DNA of 64,000 nucleotides from Porphyrobacter sp. (GTDB lineage: Bacteria; Pseudomonadota; Alphaproteobacteria; Sphingomonadales; Sphingomonadaceae), in assembly GCA_027533455.1 (NCBI GenBank), contig JAPZUC010000004.1, forward strand, positions 1 through 64,000, written 5' to 3'. The notes under the pieces were generated by a model. The model had not been told where the DNA came from and ran no database searches. It worked only from the letters and a program-made list of their open reading frames with translations. The number at the start of each line of letters is the position of its first letter. Within the stretch, counting starts at the first letter, position 1. This document shows positions 51,357-61,371 of the stretch, one piece after another. A program made the translations under genes and the position numbers.

Positions 51357-54300
51357 TGGCGGAGGGGGTGGAGACCACGGGCGAGGTCTTGACCACGCAG
51401 CGCAGCCCCGCGCGACGCTGGGGCAAGAGGCTGGGCTGGGCGCTCGCGGCGCTGCTCGCCCCGTTCCTCCTCGCCGCGCTGTTCTTCGCTAGCCCGATCG
51501 GCAAGCGATTCATCGCCGACCGTATCGCCGCGACCGCTCCCGCCTCGGGCCTCAGGATCAGCGTCGGCCGGATCGAGGGCGACATCTACGGGCAGGCGGT
51601 GCTGCGCAAGGTGGTGGTGAGCGATCCCAAGGGCGCCTTTCTTACCATCCCTGTCGTCGAGCTCGACTGGCGCCCGCTCAACTGGCTGTGGAGCGGGCTC
51701 GACATCCGCGAGGTCACCGCGCGGCGCGGGCGGCTGACGCGCCTGCCCGAATTGCTCCCGGGCGATCCCGATGCGCCGCTGCTCCCCGATTTCGACATTC
51801 GCGTCGACAAGCTGGTGGTCGATGATCTGGTGATCGCCAAAGGCCTTGCCACCCCCCGTGACGAGCGCGCCGATCTCACCGCAATCATCGATATCCGCGA
51901 GGGCCGCGCGCTGATCGATGCAAAAGCGAAGCTCGGCTCGCAGGACCGCATCAATCTGCTCCTTGACGCCCAGCCCGATGGCGACCGGTTCGAACTGGCG
52001 GGCGATTATCGCGCGCCCGCAGGCGGCGTGCTGGCGGGGTTGGCGGGGCTGGAGGCGGGTTACACTGCAAAAATCGTCGGCGACGGGACCTGGGCACGCT
52101 GGCGCGGCGCGGCGACCGCGCGGCGGATCGGCGCGCCGGACGCACGTGTCGCGGCGTTCCGGATCACCAATGATGCGGGCAAGTATGGCGTTCTCGGGCA
52201 GCTGCGTGCCGGGCTTGCGGACGACACGATTGCGGGTCGCTCCTTAGGCGCGACGACCTCGCTCGCGGCCGGTTTCACGCTGGTCGCTTCCGTGATCGAA
52301 GGGCGCGCAGCGGCGGTGTCATCTGGTCTCGATATTCGCGTGGGCGGGGTCGCAGATCTCGCCGAGAAGCTGGTCGATGGCGCGCGTGTGCGGCTGACGA
52401 TGCGCAATCCCGACCTGTTCGGTAAAAGCCTCAGGATCGAGGGCGGCACGCTCGTCGCCAGCCTCAACGGTGCCTTTGCCGATCTCGGGATCAAGCACGA
52501 GATCGCCGTCCGCCGTCTTGCCGCTGCCGGGGGTGTCACCGCCACCGGCCTCGTGCAGGAGGGCAGCGCGCGATTGCAAAATTCGCTGCTCAGCATCCCC
52601 CTTGCCCTCACCGCTGAGCGGGTGACGACCGGCAATGCTTTCGCCGACCCGCGGCTCGTGAAGGGCCGGGCAAGCGGCGTTCTGACCTATGACTTTGCCC
52701 GCAACTATCTCGCTGCGGACCAGGCGCAAATCACCTTCCCTGGCCTTGAGGCGGCTCTCGCGCTGCGCGGCGATGTGCCGGCAGGGGCCTATGCTATCGC
52801 CGGGCCGATAGAAGCGCGCGGCCTCAAGGTCGAAGGCGCGGGCGAGGTGACCGCGAACGCCAAGATCCTCGCCAAGTTCGGGCCCAGCCTGCCGTGGAGC
52901 CTACGCGCCAACCTCGCGGGCGTGCTGAGCCGGATCGGCAACGACACGATCGTCAACCTCGCAGGCGAGAAGGTGCGTTTCAGGGGCGAGCTTGGCATGG
53001 GCGCGGGCCAGCCGATCATCCTGCGCAACACCACTATCACCGCTCCGCGCCTTACCGCGCGACTGGACAGTAAGGTGGTGACCGGTGGCGGCGTGACCCG
53101 CACAGTGCTCGCCGGGAGCGGGCGGCAGGCGCAATATGGCCCCTTCCGCTTCGATGCCGAGATCGCAGGGGACGGCCCGCGCGCGGTGCTGTTTTTAGCA
53201 GATCCCTATCCGGCAGCGGGTCTGAAGGACGTGCGCATCGCGCTCGCGCCCAGCAAAGAGGGCTTTGGGCTGGATGTTGAGGGCCAGTCGCTGCTCGGCG
53301 AGTTCGACGGCGCGCTGGAGCTGTTCCTCCCCGAAAATGCGCCCACCCGGATCGCGATCAACCGCCTCAATGTCTACCGCACCGACGTGACGGGCGAGGT
53401 GCTGCTGCGTCACGAAGGCGTGGCCGGCGACCTCAGGCTGGAGGGCGGCGGGGTGAATGGCACGCTCGCCTTCCGGCCGCAGGGGAACGGCGCAATCGGC
53501 TTTGCGGTCGATCTGGAGGCGCGCAATGCCAGCTTCGGCGGGACGACCCCGATCAATATCACCCGCGCCGATATCGCTGCGACCGGACGCTATGCCGATG
53601 GCAACACCAGCGTGAATGCCGATATCACTGCGGCGGGCTTCGAATATGGCGGCCTCAGCCTTGCCAGCCTCACCGCAAAAGCCGCCATCTCGAACGGGCG
53701 CGGCAAGGTAACGGGCATGGTCTCTGAGCGTAGGGCAGACCGTTTCGCACTCAATTTCGATGCCGATGTCGCGCCGGGCCGTATCGCCGCAGCGGCGCGC
53801 GGGCAATATGGCGAAGCGCAGATCACGATGCCGCGCCGCGCGGTGCTGACCGCGCTGGACGAGGGTGGCTGGAGCCTCGCACCCACCCAGATCGGCTTTG
53901 GTGGCGGTTTTGCGATCGCGCGCGGCACCTTTGGTGGCGGTACAAGCGAGTTGGAGCTGAAAGTCTCGCGGATGCCGTTGCGCCTGCTCGATCTGGCAGG
54001 GGCTGACCTCGGCCTTGGCGGGCGCCTGACCGGCGTAATCGATTACCGTCAGGCCGGACGGGAGCCGCCAACGGCGCGCGCGCGCGGGCGGATCGACCGG
54101 TTCAGCCGGGCAGGGCTGGTGCTCTCGTCCAAGCCCATCAACGTACTCGGCGTCGTCGACCTTCGCGCCGACCGACTGAGCGCCGCGGCGCGCCTGTTCG
54201 AGGGCGATGTGCGGCGCGGCGACCTGACGGTGGCGATCAACGGGCTTGGTCCCGATGGCGCGCTCACAGACCGGTTGATGCGCGGGCGGCTCGATGCGCG

Positions 54301-55582
54301 CCTTGCCTTCCACGGCGCGGCGGAAACGCTGTGGCGACTGGCTGCAGTCGAGGCCTTCGACCTTGCCGGACCCGTGCGTATCGCGGCGCGCGCCACCGGC
54401 ACGCTCGCTGATCCGCGGATTACCGGGACAGTAGCAAGCGACGATCTGACGGTGCAAAGCGCACTCACCGGTACGCGCGTTACAAAGGTTACCGCGCGCG
54501 GACGCTTTGCCGGATCGCGGCTCGAACTGGTGCGCTTCGCCGCGCAGACCGCAGGCAGTGGCACGATCAGCGGCAGCGGAACGGTCGACCTCGGAGGGAT
54601 GAGCGCGACGCGTGGCCCCGCGCTCGATCTGCGTGCAGCGGTGAAGGGCGCGCGGTTGCTCGATGCCAACGGTCTGCAGGCGACCATTACAGGCCCCTTG
54701 CGGATCATTTCCACCGGGATCGGCGGCACGATCGCGGGCCGTGTTACTATCGACCGCGCGCGCTGGGCGTTGGGCCGGGCGGCGGAGGACAACAACCTGC
54801 CGCGCATCGCCACCCGCGAGATCAACGGCGATGGGCGCAGCCGCACGCAGGTCTCGGGCCGGGATGCGTCGTGGCGCTATTTGGTCAATGCCTCAGCGCC
54901 CAATCGTGTCGCGGTCGAAGGGCTGGGGTTGGAGAGCGAATGGGGCATCGACATCGCGCTTCGCGGCACTGTCGCCGACCCGCGCATCGGTGGCACCGCA
55001 CGGCTGGTGCGTGGCGACTATACCTTCGCGGGCACCCGCTTCGAACTGACCCGCGGGCGCATCCTGTTCGACGTGGGCGAGCCGATCAACCCGCGCCTCG
55101 ACGTGCTGGCCGAGACGAGCAAGAGCGGCACTAATGTCGATATCGCGATCACTGGCAACGCGCAGTCTCCGGCCATCACCTTCTCGAGCGATCCGGCACT
55201 GCCCGAGGAGGAAATCCTTGCTCGCCTGCTGTTTGGCGGATCGGTGACCTCGCTGTCGGCCACCGACGCGGTCCAGCTGGCCGCCGCGCTCGCAGCGCTT
55301 CAGGGAGGCGGCGGAGGGCTCGATCCCATCGGCGAGCTGCGGCGCTCGATCGGCCTCGACCAGCTGCGCATTGTAAGCGCCGATCCACTTATCGGGCGCG
55401 GCACGGGCATTGCCATCGGCAAGAACATCACCCGTAACATCTATGTTGAACTGGTCACCGACGGGCGAGGCTACAGCGCGACGCAAGTCGAATACCGGAT
55501 CACCAGCTGGCTGGCGCTGCTCGGCACAGTTTCGACCATTGGGCGCGATTCGGTGCTGGTGCAGGTCAGTAGGGATTATTGA
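51356..55582 (+). CDS. tamB: Translocation and assembly module TamB
   Basis: The 1408-residue AsmA-like protein has an N-terminal membrane anchor (LGWALAALLAPFLLAALFFASP). A very long beta-taco/groove region follows, built of repeated strand blocks (VVVSDPKGAFLTIPVVELDWRP, IAATGRYADGNTSVNADI, and others). The C-terminal DUF490/TamB domain (about 1090-1408) contains TRFELTRGRILFDVGEPINPRLDV, ITFSSDPALPEEEILARLLFGGSVTSLSATDAVQLAAALA and ILVQVSRDY-like end. It bridges the periplasm to TamA. Its ATG overlaps the tamA stop by one base (TGATGG), so the two are coupled. Confidence 0.95.
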   Translation: MAEGVETTGEVLTTQRSPARRWGKRLGWALAALLAPFLLAALFFASPIGKRFIADRIAATAPASGLRISVGRIEGDIYGQAVLRKVVVSDPKGAFLTIPVVELDWRPLNWLWSGLDIREVTARRGRLTRLPELLPGDPDAPLLPDFDIRVDKLVVDDLVIAKGLATPRDERADLTAIIDIREGRALIDAKAKLGSQDRINLLLDAQPDGDRFELAGDYRAPAGGVLAGLAGLEAGYTAKIVGDGTWARWRGAATARRIGAPDARVAAFRITNDAGKYGVLGQLRAGLADDTIAGRSLGATTSLAAGFTLVASVIEGRAAAVSSGLDIRVGGVADLAEKLVDGARVRLTMRNPDLFGKSLRIEGGTLVASLNGAFADLGIKHEIAVRRLAAAGGVTATGLVQEGSARLQNSLLSIPLALTAERVTTGNAFADPRLVKGRASGVLTYDFARNYLAADQAQITFPGLEAALALRGDVPAGAYAIAGPIEARGLKVEGAGEVTANAKILAKFGPSLPWSLRANLAGVLSRIGNDTIVNLAGEKVRFRGELGMGAGQPIILRNTTITAPRLTARLDSKVVTGGGVTRTVLAGSGRQAQYGPFRFDAEIAGDGPRAVLFLADPYPAAGLKDVRIALAPSKEGFGLDVEGQSLLGEFDGALELFLPENAPTRIAINRLNVYRTDVTGEVLLRHEGVAGDLRLEGGGVNGTLAFRPQGNGAIGFAVDLEARNASFGGTTPINITRADIAATGRYADGNTSVNADITAAGFEYGGLSLASLTAKAAISNGRGKVTGMVSERRADRFALNFDADVAPGRIAAAARGQYGEAQITMPRRAVLTALDEGGWSLAPTQIGFGGGFAIARGTFGGGTSELELKVSRMPLRLLDLAGADLGLGGRLTGVIDYRQAGREPPTARARGRIDRFSRAGLVLSSKPINVLGVVDLRADRLSAAARLFEGDVRRGDLTVAINGLGPDGALTDRLMRGRLDARLAFHGAAETLWRLAAVEAFDLAGPVRIAARATGTLADPRITGTVASDDLTVQSALTGTRVTKVTARGRFAGSRLELVRFAAQTAGSGTISGSGTVDLGGMSATRGPALDLRAAVKGARLLDANGLQATITGPLRIISTGIGGTIAGRVTIDRARWALGRAAEDNNLPRIATREINGDGRSRTQVSGRDASWRYLVNASAPNRVAVEGLGLESEWGIDIALRGTVADPRIGGTARLVRGDYTFAGTRFELTRGRILFDVGEPINPRLDVLAETSKSGTNVDIAITGNAQSPAITFSSDPALPEEEILARLLFGGSVTSLSATDAVQLAAALAALQGGGGGLDPIGELRRSIGLDQLRIVSADPLIGRGTGIAIGKNITRNIYVELVTDGRGYSATQVEYRITSWLALLGTVSTIGRDSVLVQVSRDY

Positions 55583-55621
55583 GATGTTCTGGTTTCGGTC
55601 CGCCCCTCCGGCGGCTCGCGC

Positions 55622-56188
55622 CTAACCATCGTCACTCGTGTAGAGTTCCGTCTCCGCCGCGCGGCGGTTGACGAGCCCTTGCAGGACGAGCCCACCCGCA
55701 CGGTTCCAGCGGGCGAACTCGCGGGCCACGCCTGCGTGGTTGCCCGCGACGTGCTTGCGGGTCAGGGTGGCCCGGGCAATCGCACCGGTGTTGTAATGGA
55801 AACTGACCATGGCATCGAACTGGTTCTGGGTGGTCAGCGCCCTGCCGATTGCGGCGGCAACCTCTGCGGCAAACCGGCTGAGATCATGCGCGAGGCGGAT
55901 ATCGCACTGCGCTTGTGTCCAAACGGTCTGCGGGCCGATCATCCCGCCGCCGAAGCTGTCCGTGCCGGTCGCGCCCCAACCGATCGTCCAGGGCTCGGCG
56001 CCGGTGCCGGGATCGGGATAGGTCTCGATCAACCCGTCGGGCCGCAGCCGCGCGCAGCCTTCGAACCGCTTGATCAGCGTGATGCCGGCATGGCCGATGT
56101 GGCGGACCAGGACGGGCCGGGAGGCTGCAGGAATGGGGGCAAGTTTGCGCATCAGCGCGCGCAACGGGGTCGACGGCTGGTAGGGCAT
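55622..56188 (-). CDS. Phage-type lysozyme (GH24)
   Basis: The 188-residue muramidase has the GH24 catalytic set: E43 in ITLIKRFEGCARLRPDG, D59 in ETYPDPGTG and T68 in EPWTIGWGATGTD. NQFDAMVSFHYNTGAIARATLTRK and GLVNRRAAETELY are family blocks. It would cut the glycan strands of peptidoglycan. ATG 56188 follows AGGAGG. No holin, spanin, tail or integrase gene lies nearby, so a prophage remnant or a domesticated cell-wall enzyme are both possible. It has no clear signal peptide from this start. Confidence 0.85.
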   Translation of the reverse strand: MPYQPSTPLRALMRKLAPIPAASRPVLVRHIGHAGITLIKRFEGCARLRPDGLIETYPDPGTGAEPWTIGWGATGTDSFGGGMIGPQTVWTQAQCDIRLAHDLSRFAAEVAAAIGRALTTQNQFDAMVSFHYNTGAIARATLTRKHVAGNHAGVAREFARWNRAGGLVLQGLVNRRAAETELYTSDDG

Positions 56189-56282
56189 GGGGCGGCCTCC
56201 TCGTGGCAGGTGAGGCGGGACGATTGAGCAGGTTTGCTGCAGGTAGGAAAACGGTTTTCGCGCATGTGCGGGTGCAGGGTGG

Positions 56283-56328
56283 CAAGAGTTCTTGACTGAC
56301 AAGAACTCTTGTCTGTAAAGAACTCTTG
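56283..56328. promoter_or_regulatory. Three 12-bp operators at exact 17-bp spacing before the XRE gene
   Basis: CAAGAGTTCTTG (56283-56294), CAAGAACTCTTG (56300-56311) and AAAGAACTCTTG (56317-56328) are near-perfect palindromes of consensus CAAGA-NN-TCTTG, starting every 17 bp. A TTGACT (-35, 56292-56297) and TGTAAA (-10, 56314-56319) fall within them, so bound repressor would block the promoter. The most likely ligand is the XRE protein encoded 75 bp downstream. Confidence 0.75.
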
Positions 56329-56403
56329 TCAGGCAGGCTGATTCGAGCGGTTCGGATCAGCGAGGCCCGAATACACTTCAACAACCGGGCTGTCGGATCA
56401 CAC

Positions 56404-56610
56404 GTGGAAAATCGTCTGAAGCATTATCGCGAGGTCAAGGGCTGGAGCCAGGGTGAACTTGCCCGCCGGCTCGGCGTCTCGCGCCAGACGATCAACGCGG
56501 TTGAAACCGACAAATACGATCCCTCGCTGCCCCTCGCGCTGCGCATGGCACGGCTGTTCGATGTGGGCGTGCCGGAATTGTTCATCGATCATTGGGAGCC
56601 AGAGGCATGA
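56404..56610 (+). CDS. Small XRE-family HTH regulator (YozG-like)
   Basis: The 68-residue protein is little more than a Cro/CI-type helix-turn-helix: NRLKHYREVKGWSQGELARRLGVSRQTINAVETDKYDPS, followed by LPLALRMARLFDVGVPELFIDHW. It starts at GTG 56404 (residues ENRLKHY follow). An upstream in-frame ATG would begin inside the operator-promoter region, so I prefer the GTG. It overlaps the membrane-protein gene by four bases (ATGA). Three palindromic operators upstream suggest it represses its own operon. This HTH plus membrane-protein pair is a common two-gene arrangement. Confidence 0.88.
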   Translation: MENRLKHYREVKGWSQGELARRLGVSRQTINAVETDKYDPSLPLALRMARLFDVGVPELFIDHWEPEA

Positions 56611-57263
56611 TTATGGAAGACAAGTCCCCCGAGACCCCGCGCTGGGTCAAGAAGCTGCTGATCCCCGCGTTGATCGGAGGGGTGGCCGGTTTTGCCGCCG
56701 CTTCGGCTGCGATGCATTTCATCGACAGCCCTGCCGTCGGCGGCCTTGATGAGTCTGCAACCGTCGCCGCGCTGATTGGTGTGGTTTACCTCCTGATCGG
56801 TCTCAGTGTTGGCTTCGGTGCCGCGAGCCCGAAGCTTGGCGCGCGCTTCCTTAATGTCGAGGACGCTGATGAGCTACGCGAACAGAAGAAGGTGCTGACC
56901 CTGTCCGGCGTAGCGATGGCGCTGTGGGGCGCGAGCCTGTTTGCGCTGGCGCTGGCTGCGCCGGAGGGCCCAATGCCGCAGGGGGGCGCGCTTGTGATAG
57001 GGGTCGGCGGGATTGTGATCGGGAGTGTGCTCTCGCTGTCCGTCTACCGCGCCTGTGACGAGTTGATGCGCGCAATCAATCTTGAGGCGGGGGCGCTCAG
57101 CTATGGCCTTGTTATGCTGGTGGCTGGCACTTGGGCCATACTCGCGCATCTCGGCTATATGGCTGCGCCTGCGCCGCTCGATCTGCTGAGCCTTTTCTAT
57201 GTGCTGGTTCTGCTGGCAAGCTTCATCGTGGTCGGCTGGCGCGGAATGTTGATGCCGCGCTGA
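56607..57263 (+). CDS. Multi-pass membrane protein, function unknown
   Basis: The 218-residue protein has about six membrane segments (for example LLIPALIGGVAGFAAASAAM, VAALIGVVYLLIGLSVGFGAA, VLTLSGVAMALWGASLFALALA, GALVIGVGGIVIGSVLSLSV, LVMLVAGTWAILAHLGYMA, LFYVLVLLASFIVVGWRGM). A cytoplasmic loop ARFLNVEDADELREQKK follows the second segment. It shares an operon with the XRE regulator and starts in its stop codon; a second ATG at 56613 is an alternative start. No transporter or enzyme motif is visible. Confidence 0.8.
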   Translation: MIMEDKSPETPRWVKKLLIPALIGGVAGFAAASAAMHFIDSPAVGGLDESATVAALIGVVYLLIGLSVGFGAASPKLGARFLNVEDADELREQKKVLTLSGVAMALWGASLFALALAAPEGPMPQGGALVIGVGGIVIGSVLSLSVYRACDELMRAINLEAGALSYGLVMLVAGTWAILAHLGYMAAPAPLDLLSLFYVLVLLASFIVVGWRGMLMPR

Positions 57264-57274
57264 CCCCGCACGCA

Positions 57275-58234
57275 TCAGCGGGTTGCGAGGAACAGCGTGT
57301 AGGCGACATACAGCGTCACCAGCACCGCACCCTCGATCCGCGACAATCGCCAGCCGGAGCGCAATTGCACGAGCAGCAGCGCGGTCACGCCGAGCATCAC
57401 CCAGATATCGAAACCCGCGATCTCCGCCGGTACTTCAATCGGCTGGATCACCGAGGTCAGCCCGAGAATGCCAAGGATGTTATAGATGTTCGAGCCGACG
57501 ATGTTGCCCAGCGCGACATCCTCATGCCTGCGCAGCACCGCGATGATGCAGGCGATGAGTTCGGGCAGCGACGTGCCGACCGCGACCACGGTGAGGCCGA
57601 TCACGCTCTCCGATAGGCCCGCCGCCCCGGCGAGCACCACCGCCCCATCAACCAGCCATCCTGCACCGAGAATCGCTGCGGCGAGGCCTGCGAGGATCAT
57701 GCCGCCCAGCACCAAAGGGCCGGTGTTCGGCGGCACAGGGACATCCGCCGCCTCGGCCTCGTGCCGCGCGCCCTCTGGGCAGGGGGCGGCGCTTTCCGAT
57801 TTATACGCCCACCAGACATAGAAGACGAGACAGGTCATCAGGCCCACGCCAATCGCCGGTCCGAAGGTGCCGTAGAGAATGGCTCCGGTGCACAGCACCG
57901 CCGAACCGCCCAGCGCGATCGAATCCCGTGTAAAGGAGGCAGGGTTCACTGATAGCGGCAGGATCACTGCCGACAGCCCGAGGATGAACAGGATGTTCGT
58001 GATGTTCGATCCCACCACATTGCCGATCGCGATGCCCGGCGACCCGGCGAGTGCGGCTTGGACGCTGGTCGCCAGTTCCGGGGTCGAGGTGCCGAAGCCG
58101 ACGATGGTGAGCCCGGCGAGCAGCGGGGAGATGCCGAGCAGCGTCGCCATGCCCACCGCACCGCGTACCAGCAACTCGCCCCCCAGCGCGAGCAGCACCA
58201 GCCCTCCGGCTACCAGCAGCAGCGATTCGGTCAT
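57275..58234 (-). CDS. Calcium/sodium antiporter (YrbG/CaCA family)
   Basis: The 319-residue protein is a duplicated exchanger. Alpha-repeat 1 has LTIVGFGTSTPELATSVQAAL and GIAIGNVVGSNITNILFILGL. Alpha-repeat 2 has LTVVAVGTSLPELIACIIAVLRRHEDVALGNIVGSNIYNILGILGL. The conserved acidic residues in PEL and the GN.VGSN motif line the ion path. The central loop (about 148-170, Pro/Glu/Ala-rich) separates the halves. It exchanges Ca2+ for Na+ or H+ across the inner membrane. It is convergent with the XRE-membrane protein operon, 11 bp away. Confidence 0.93.
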   Translation of the reverse strand: MTESLLLVAGGLVLLALGGELLVRGAVGMATLLGISPLLAGLTIVGFGTSTPELATSVQAALAGSPGIAIGNVVGSNITNILFILGLSAVILPLSVNPASFTRDSIALGGSAVLCTGAILYGTFGPAIGVGLMTCLVFYVWWAYKSESAAPCPEGARHEAEAADVPVPPNTGPLVLGGMILAGLAAAILGAGWLVDGAVVLAGAAGLSESVIGLTVVAVGTSLPELIACIIAVLRRHEDVALGNIVGSNIYNILGILGLTSVIQPIEVPAEIAGFDIWVMLGVTALLLVQLRSGWRLSRIEGAVLVTLYVAYTLFLATR

Positions 58235-58323
58235 TCGGCATTCCCTTCTGTGCGATATACTGTCTCACCCTAGGGCAGGGCGAGCCGCAATTGAAGGTCG
58301 CGCAAGCACGGCTGGCTGCCAGC

Positions 58324-58352
58324 AAAAAGGCCCGGGTGTGATCCCGGGCCTT
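58324..58352 (-). terminator. Rho-independent terminator of glnA
   Basis: AAGGCCCGGG (58327-58336) pairs with CCCGGGCCTT (58343-58352) around TGTGAT. On the minus strand the stem is followed by TTTTT, ending the glnB-glnA transcript. Confidence 0.85.
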
Positions 58353-58391
58353 CTGCGTTGAAACCGATGCGGCCGACTGGCCGGCGCCGGA

Positions 58392-59801
58392 TTACATCGA
58401 GTAGTACATGTCGAACTCGACCGGGCACGGGGTGGTTTCGGTGCGGATCACCTCTTCCCACTTCAGCTCGGCATAGGCCTCGATCTGGTCCTTGGTGAAC
58501 ACGTCACCCTTGAGCAGGAACTCGTAGTCGGCGGCCAGCGAATCCAGCGCCTCGCGGAGCGAACCGCAAACGGTCGGCACTTCGGCGAGTTCGGCCGGCG
58601 GCAGATCGTAGAGGTTCTTGTCCATTGCCTCGCCCGGGTGGATTTTGTTCTCGATCCCGTCGAGCCCGGCCATAAGCAGCGCCGAGTAGCACAGGTAGGG
58701 GTTGGCCATCGCGTCAGGGAAGCGGAATTCGACGCGCTTGGCCTTGTCGCCCGCACCGTAAGGGATGCGGCACGAGGCCGAGCGGTTGCGGGCCGAATAG
58801 GCCAGCAGCACGGGAGCTTCAAAGCCCGGCACCAGACGCTTGTAGCTGTTGGTGGTCGGGTTGGTGAAGGCGTTCAGCGCCTTGGCGTGCTTGATGACGC
58901 CGCCGATGAAGTAGAGGCACATTTCCGACAGACCAGCATACTCGTTGCCGGCAAACATCGGCTTGCCTTCCTTCCAGATTGAGATGTGCGTGTGCATCCC
59001 CGAACCGTTGTCGGCCTTGATAGGCTTGGGCATGAAGGTAGCCGTCTTGCCATAGGCGTGGGCGACCTGGTGCACGACGTACTTGTAGATCTGCATGCGG
59101 TCGGCGGTCTGCACCAGCGTGCCGAAGGTCAGGCCCAGCTCGTGCTGGGCGGCAGCGACTTCGTGGTGGTGCTTGTCGCAGGGCAGGCCCATTTCAAGCA
59201 TGGTGCTGACCATCTCGGCGCGGATGTCGACAGCGCTGTCGACCGGCGCGACCGGGAAGTAGCCGCCCTTGGCACGCGGGCGGTGGCCCATGTTGCCGCC
59301 CTCGTATTCTTTCGAAGTGTTGCCCGGCAATTCGATGTCGTCGATCGCAAAGCCCGAGCCGGCATAGCCGTCCTCGAAGCGTACATCGTCGAACATGAAG
59401 AATTCGGCTTCGGGGCCGACATAGACGGTGTCACCAAGGCCGGTCGACTTGAGGTAGGCTTCGGCGCGCTTTGCGGTGGTGCGCGGGTCGCGGCTGTACC
59501 AGTCGCCCGTCGAAGGCTCGACGATGTCGCAGTTGATGATCAGCATCGGGGTGGCGCTGAAGGGATCGACCCAGGTTTCCGTGAGGTCGGGCTTCAGGAT
59601 CATGTCAGATTCGTTGATGACCTTCCAGCCCGCGATCGACGAACCGTCGAACATCAAGCCGTCTTCCAGCTCATCTTCGCCCATGACGCCCGCGACCATG
59701 GTGAGGTGCTGCCACTTGCCCTTGGGGTCAGTGAAGCGCAGATCGACCCACTCGATTTCCTCGTCCTTGATCTTCTTCAGGACGTCTTTTGCTTTCGACA
59801 T
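58392..59801 (-). CDS. glnA: Glutamine synthetase type I
   Basis: The 469-residue enzyme makes glutamine from glutamate, ammonia and ATP as a dodecamer. It has [16 protein letters not shown] near the N terminus, [15 protein letters not shown], the [19 protein letters not shown]/metal region near 265, [11 protein letters not shown] and the adenylylation tyrosine in [13 protein letters not shown] (about 397), which marks it as the GlnE-controlled beta type. It follows glnB by 64 bp, the usual alphaproteobacterial order, and ends at a strong terminator. Confidence 0.97.
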   Translation of the reverse strand: MSKAKDVLKKIKDEEIEWVDLRFTDPKGKWQHLTMVAGVMGEDELEDGLMFDGSSIAGWKVINESDMILKPDLTETWVDPFSATPMLIINCDIVEPSTGDWYSRDPRTTAKRAEAYLKSTGLGDTVYVGPEAEFFMFDDVRFEDGYAGSGFAIDDIELPGNTSKEYEGGNMGHRPRAKGGYFPVAPVDSAVDIRAEMVSTMLEMGLPCDKHHHEVAAAQHELGLTFGTLVQTADRMQIYKYVVHQVAHAYGKTATFMPKPIKADNGSGMHTHISIWKEGKPMFAGNEYAGLSEMCLYFIGGVIKHAKALNAFTNPTTNSYKRLVPGFEAPVLLAYSARNRSASCRIPYGAGDKAKRVEFRFPDAMANPYLCYSALLMAGLDGIENKIHPGEAMDKNLYDLPPAELAEVPTVCGSLREALDSLAADYEFLLKGDVFTKDQIEAYAELKWEEVIRTETTPCPVEFDMYYSM

Positions 59802-59865
59802 TCGGTATTGCCTCCGGTTTATATTTGGCCAGCCCGCCGAAGCGGCAGACAGGAGAGGGTGGAAA

Positions 59866-60318
<453 letters not shown>

Positions 60319-60366
60319 TCAAGGGTAGGGATGTCTTTCGCCGATGAGGGGCGGTTAGCAAGATTA

Positions 60367-60388
60367 TGGTGCGCTGCGCAATGGTGCA
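60367..60388 (-). promoter_or_regulatory. Tandem NtrC-like half-sites upstream of glnB
   Basis: On the minus strand TGCACCA is followed after 8 bp by CGCACCA. TGCACCA is the NtrC half-site, but here the halves are direct, not inverted, so the match is partial. The position, about 95 bp upstream of the sigma-54-type promoter, is right for an enhancer. Confidence 0.4.
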
Positions 60389-60435
60389 CAGCATCAGATC
60401 AGCGAGTGCCTAAATTTTAAGCAAGCGTGCAGCGA

Positions 60436-61365
60436 TTATAGGCGCAGACCCGTGGTCTCGGGCAGGCCGCACATGATGTTGAGGTTCTGGATTGCAGCGC
60501 CCGATGCGCCCTTTCCGAGGTTGTCGAGACGGGCGATCAGGCGGCACTGTGTGCCATCCGCCGAGGGGCAGGCGTGAAGTGCGAGGCCGTCCCACGACTC
60601 TGCCGATTTGCGCAGCAGCAACTCGCCGGGAACGGGCGCGAAAGGCGCGACCGATACAAAGGCGTTGCCTGCGTAGAAGGTTTCCAGCTCCGAGTGCAGG
60701 GCGACGGCCTGCAGTTGACCGGGCAGCGCCGCGAGTTGGAGAGGCACGTCCACGATCATGCCCCGATGGGCCGGAATGACGCTCGGCGAGAAGACCGGTG
60801 CGTGGACGAGGCCCGCATAGGCCTGCATCTCGGGCAGGTGCTTGTGGCCCATCGCAAGGCCATAGGCGCGAAAGGCGATATCCTCGTCCTGCTCCAAACG
60901 GTCGATCAGCGCATTGCCGCCGCCGGAATAGCCGCTCACCGCGTTGACGGTGTAGGGAAAGTCTGCGGGCAGCAGTCCGGCGCGCACCAGCGGCGCGACC
61001 AGTGCGAGGAACCCTGTGGGATAGCACCCCGGATTGCTGACAAGGCGGGCATTGGCGATCGCTTCATGTCCTACCAACTCGGGGAAGCCATAAGTCCAAC
61101 CCTTGGCCACGCGGTGCGCGCTGGACGCATCGATGATGCGGGTGCCGGATCCTTCCGCCAGCTTCACCGCTTCCTTTGCCGCCTCGTCGGGGAGGCACAG
61201 GATCGCGATATCGGCGGCCTGGAGCGCGTCGCGGCGGGCATTCTCGTCCTTGCGCTGGGCATCGTCGAGGAGGATCAGATCGAACTCGTCCCGCCCCTGC
61301 AAGCGCTCGCGGATTTCCAGCCCGGTGGTACCTGCCGCACCGTCGATGAACAGGCGGGTCGTCAC
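60436..61365 (-). CDS. argC: N-acetyl-gamma-glutamyl-phosphate reductase
   Basis: The 309-residue enzyme reduces N-acetylglutamyl phosphate with NADPH in arginine synthesis. It has the Rossmann start RLFIDGAAGTTGLEIRERL, the catalytic cysteine C114 in ARLVSNPGCYPTGFLALVAPL, and the histidine region GMIVDVPLQLAAL-like near 217. It is the shorter, type-2 ArgC. It starts six bases after the SH3 gene stop and is followed on the same strand by glnB. The pair may reflect nitrogen-metabolism grouping. Confidence 0.93.
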   Translation of the reverse strand: MTTRLFIDGAAGTTGLEIRERLQGRDEFDLILLDDAQRKDENARRDALQAADIAILCLPDEAAKEAVKLAEGSGTRIIDASSAHRVAKGWTYGFPELVGHEAIANARLVSNPGCYPTGFLALVAPLVRAGLLPADFPYTVNAVSGYSGGGNALIDRLEQDEDIAFRAYGLAMGHKHLPEMQAYAGLVHAPVFSPSVIPAHRGMIVDVPLQLAALPGQLQAVALHSELETFYAGNAFVSVAPFAPVPGELLLRKSAESWDGLALHACPSADGTQCRLIARLDNLGKGASGAAIQNLNIMCGLPETTGLRL

Positions 61366-61371
61366 TGTCGC

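Noticed and set aside
55622..56188. Prophage region inferred from the GH24 lysozyme
   Set aside because: No other phage gene, integrase or attachment site was seen nearby; a lone lysozyme gene is not enough.
56283..56328. Short regularly spaced repeats considered as a CRISPR array
   Set aside because: Units are 12-bp palindromes with 5-bp gaps, only three copies, and lie in a promoter; they fit operators.
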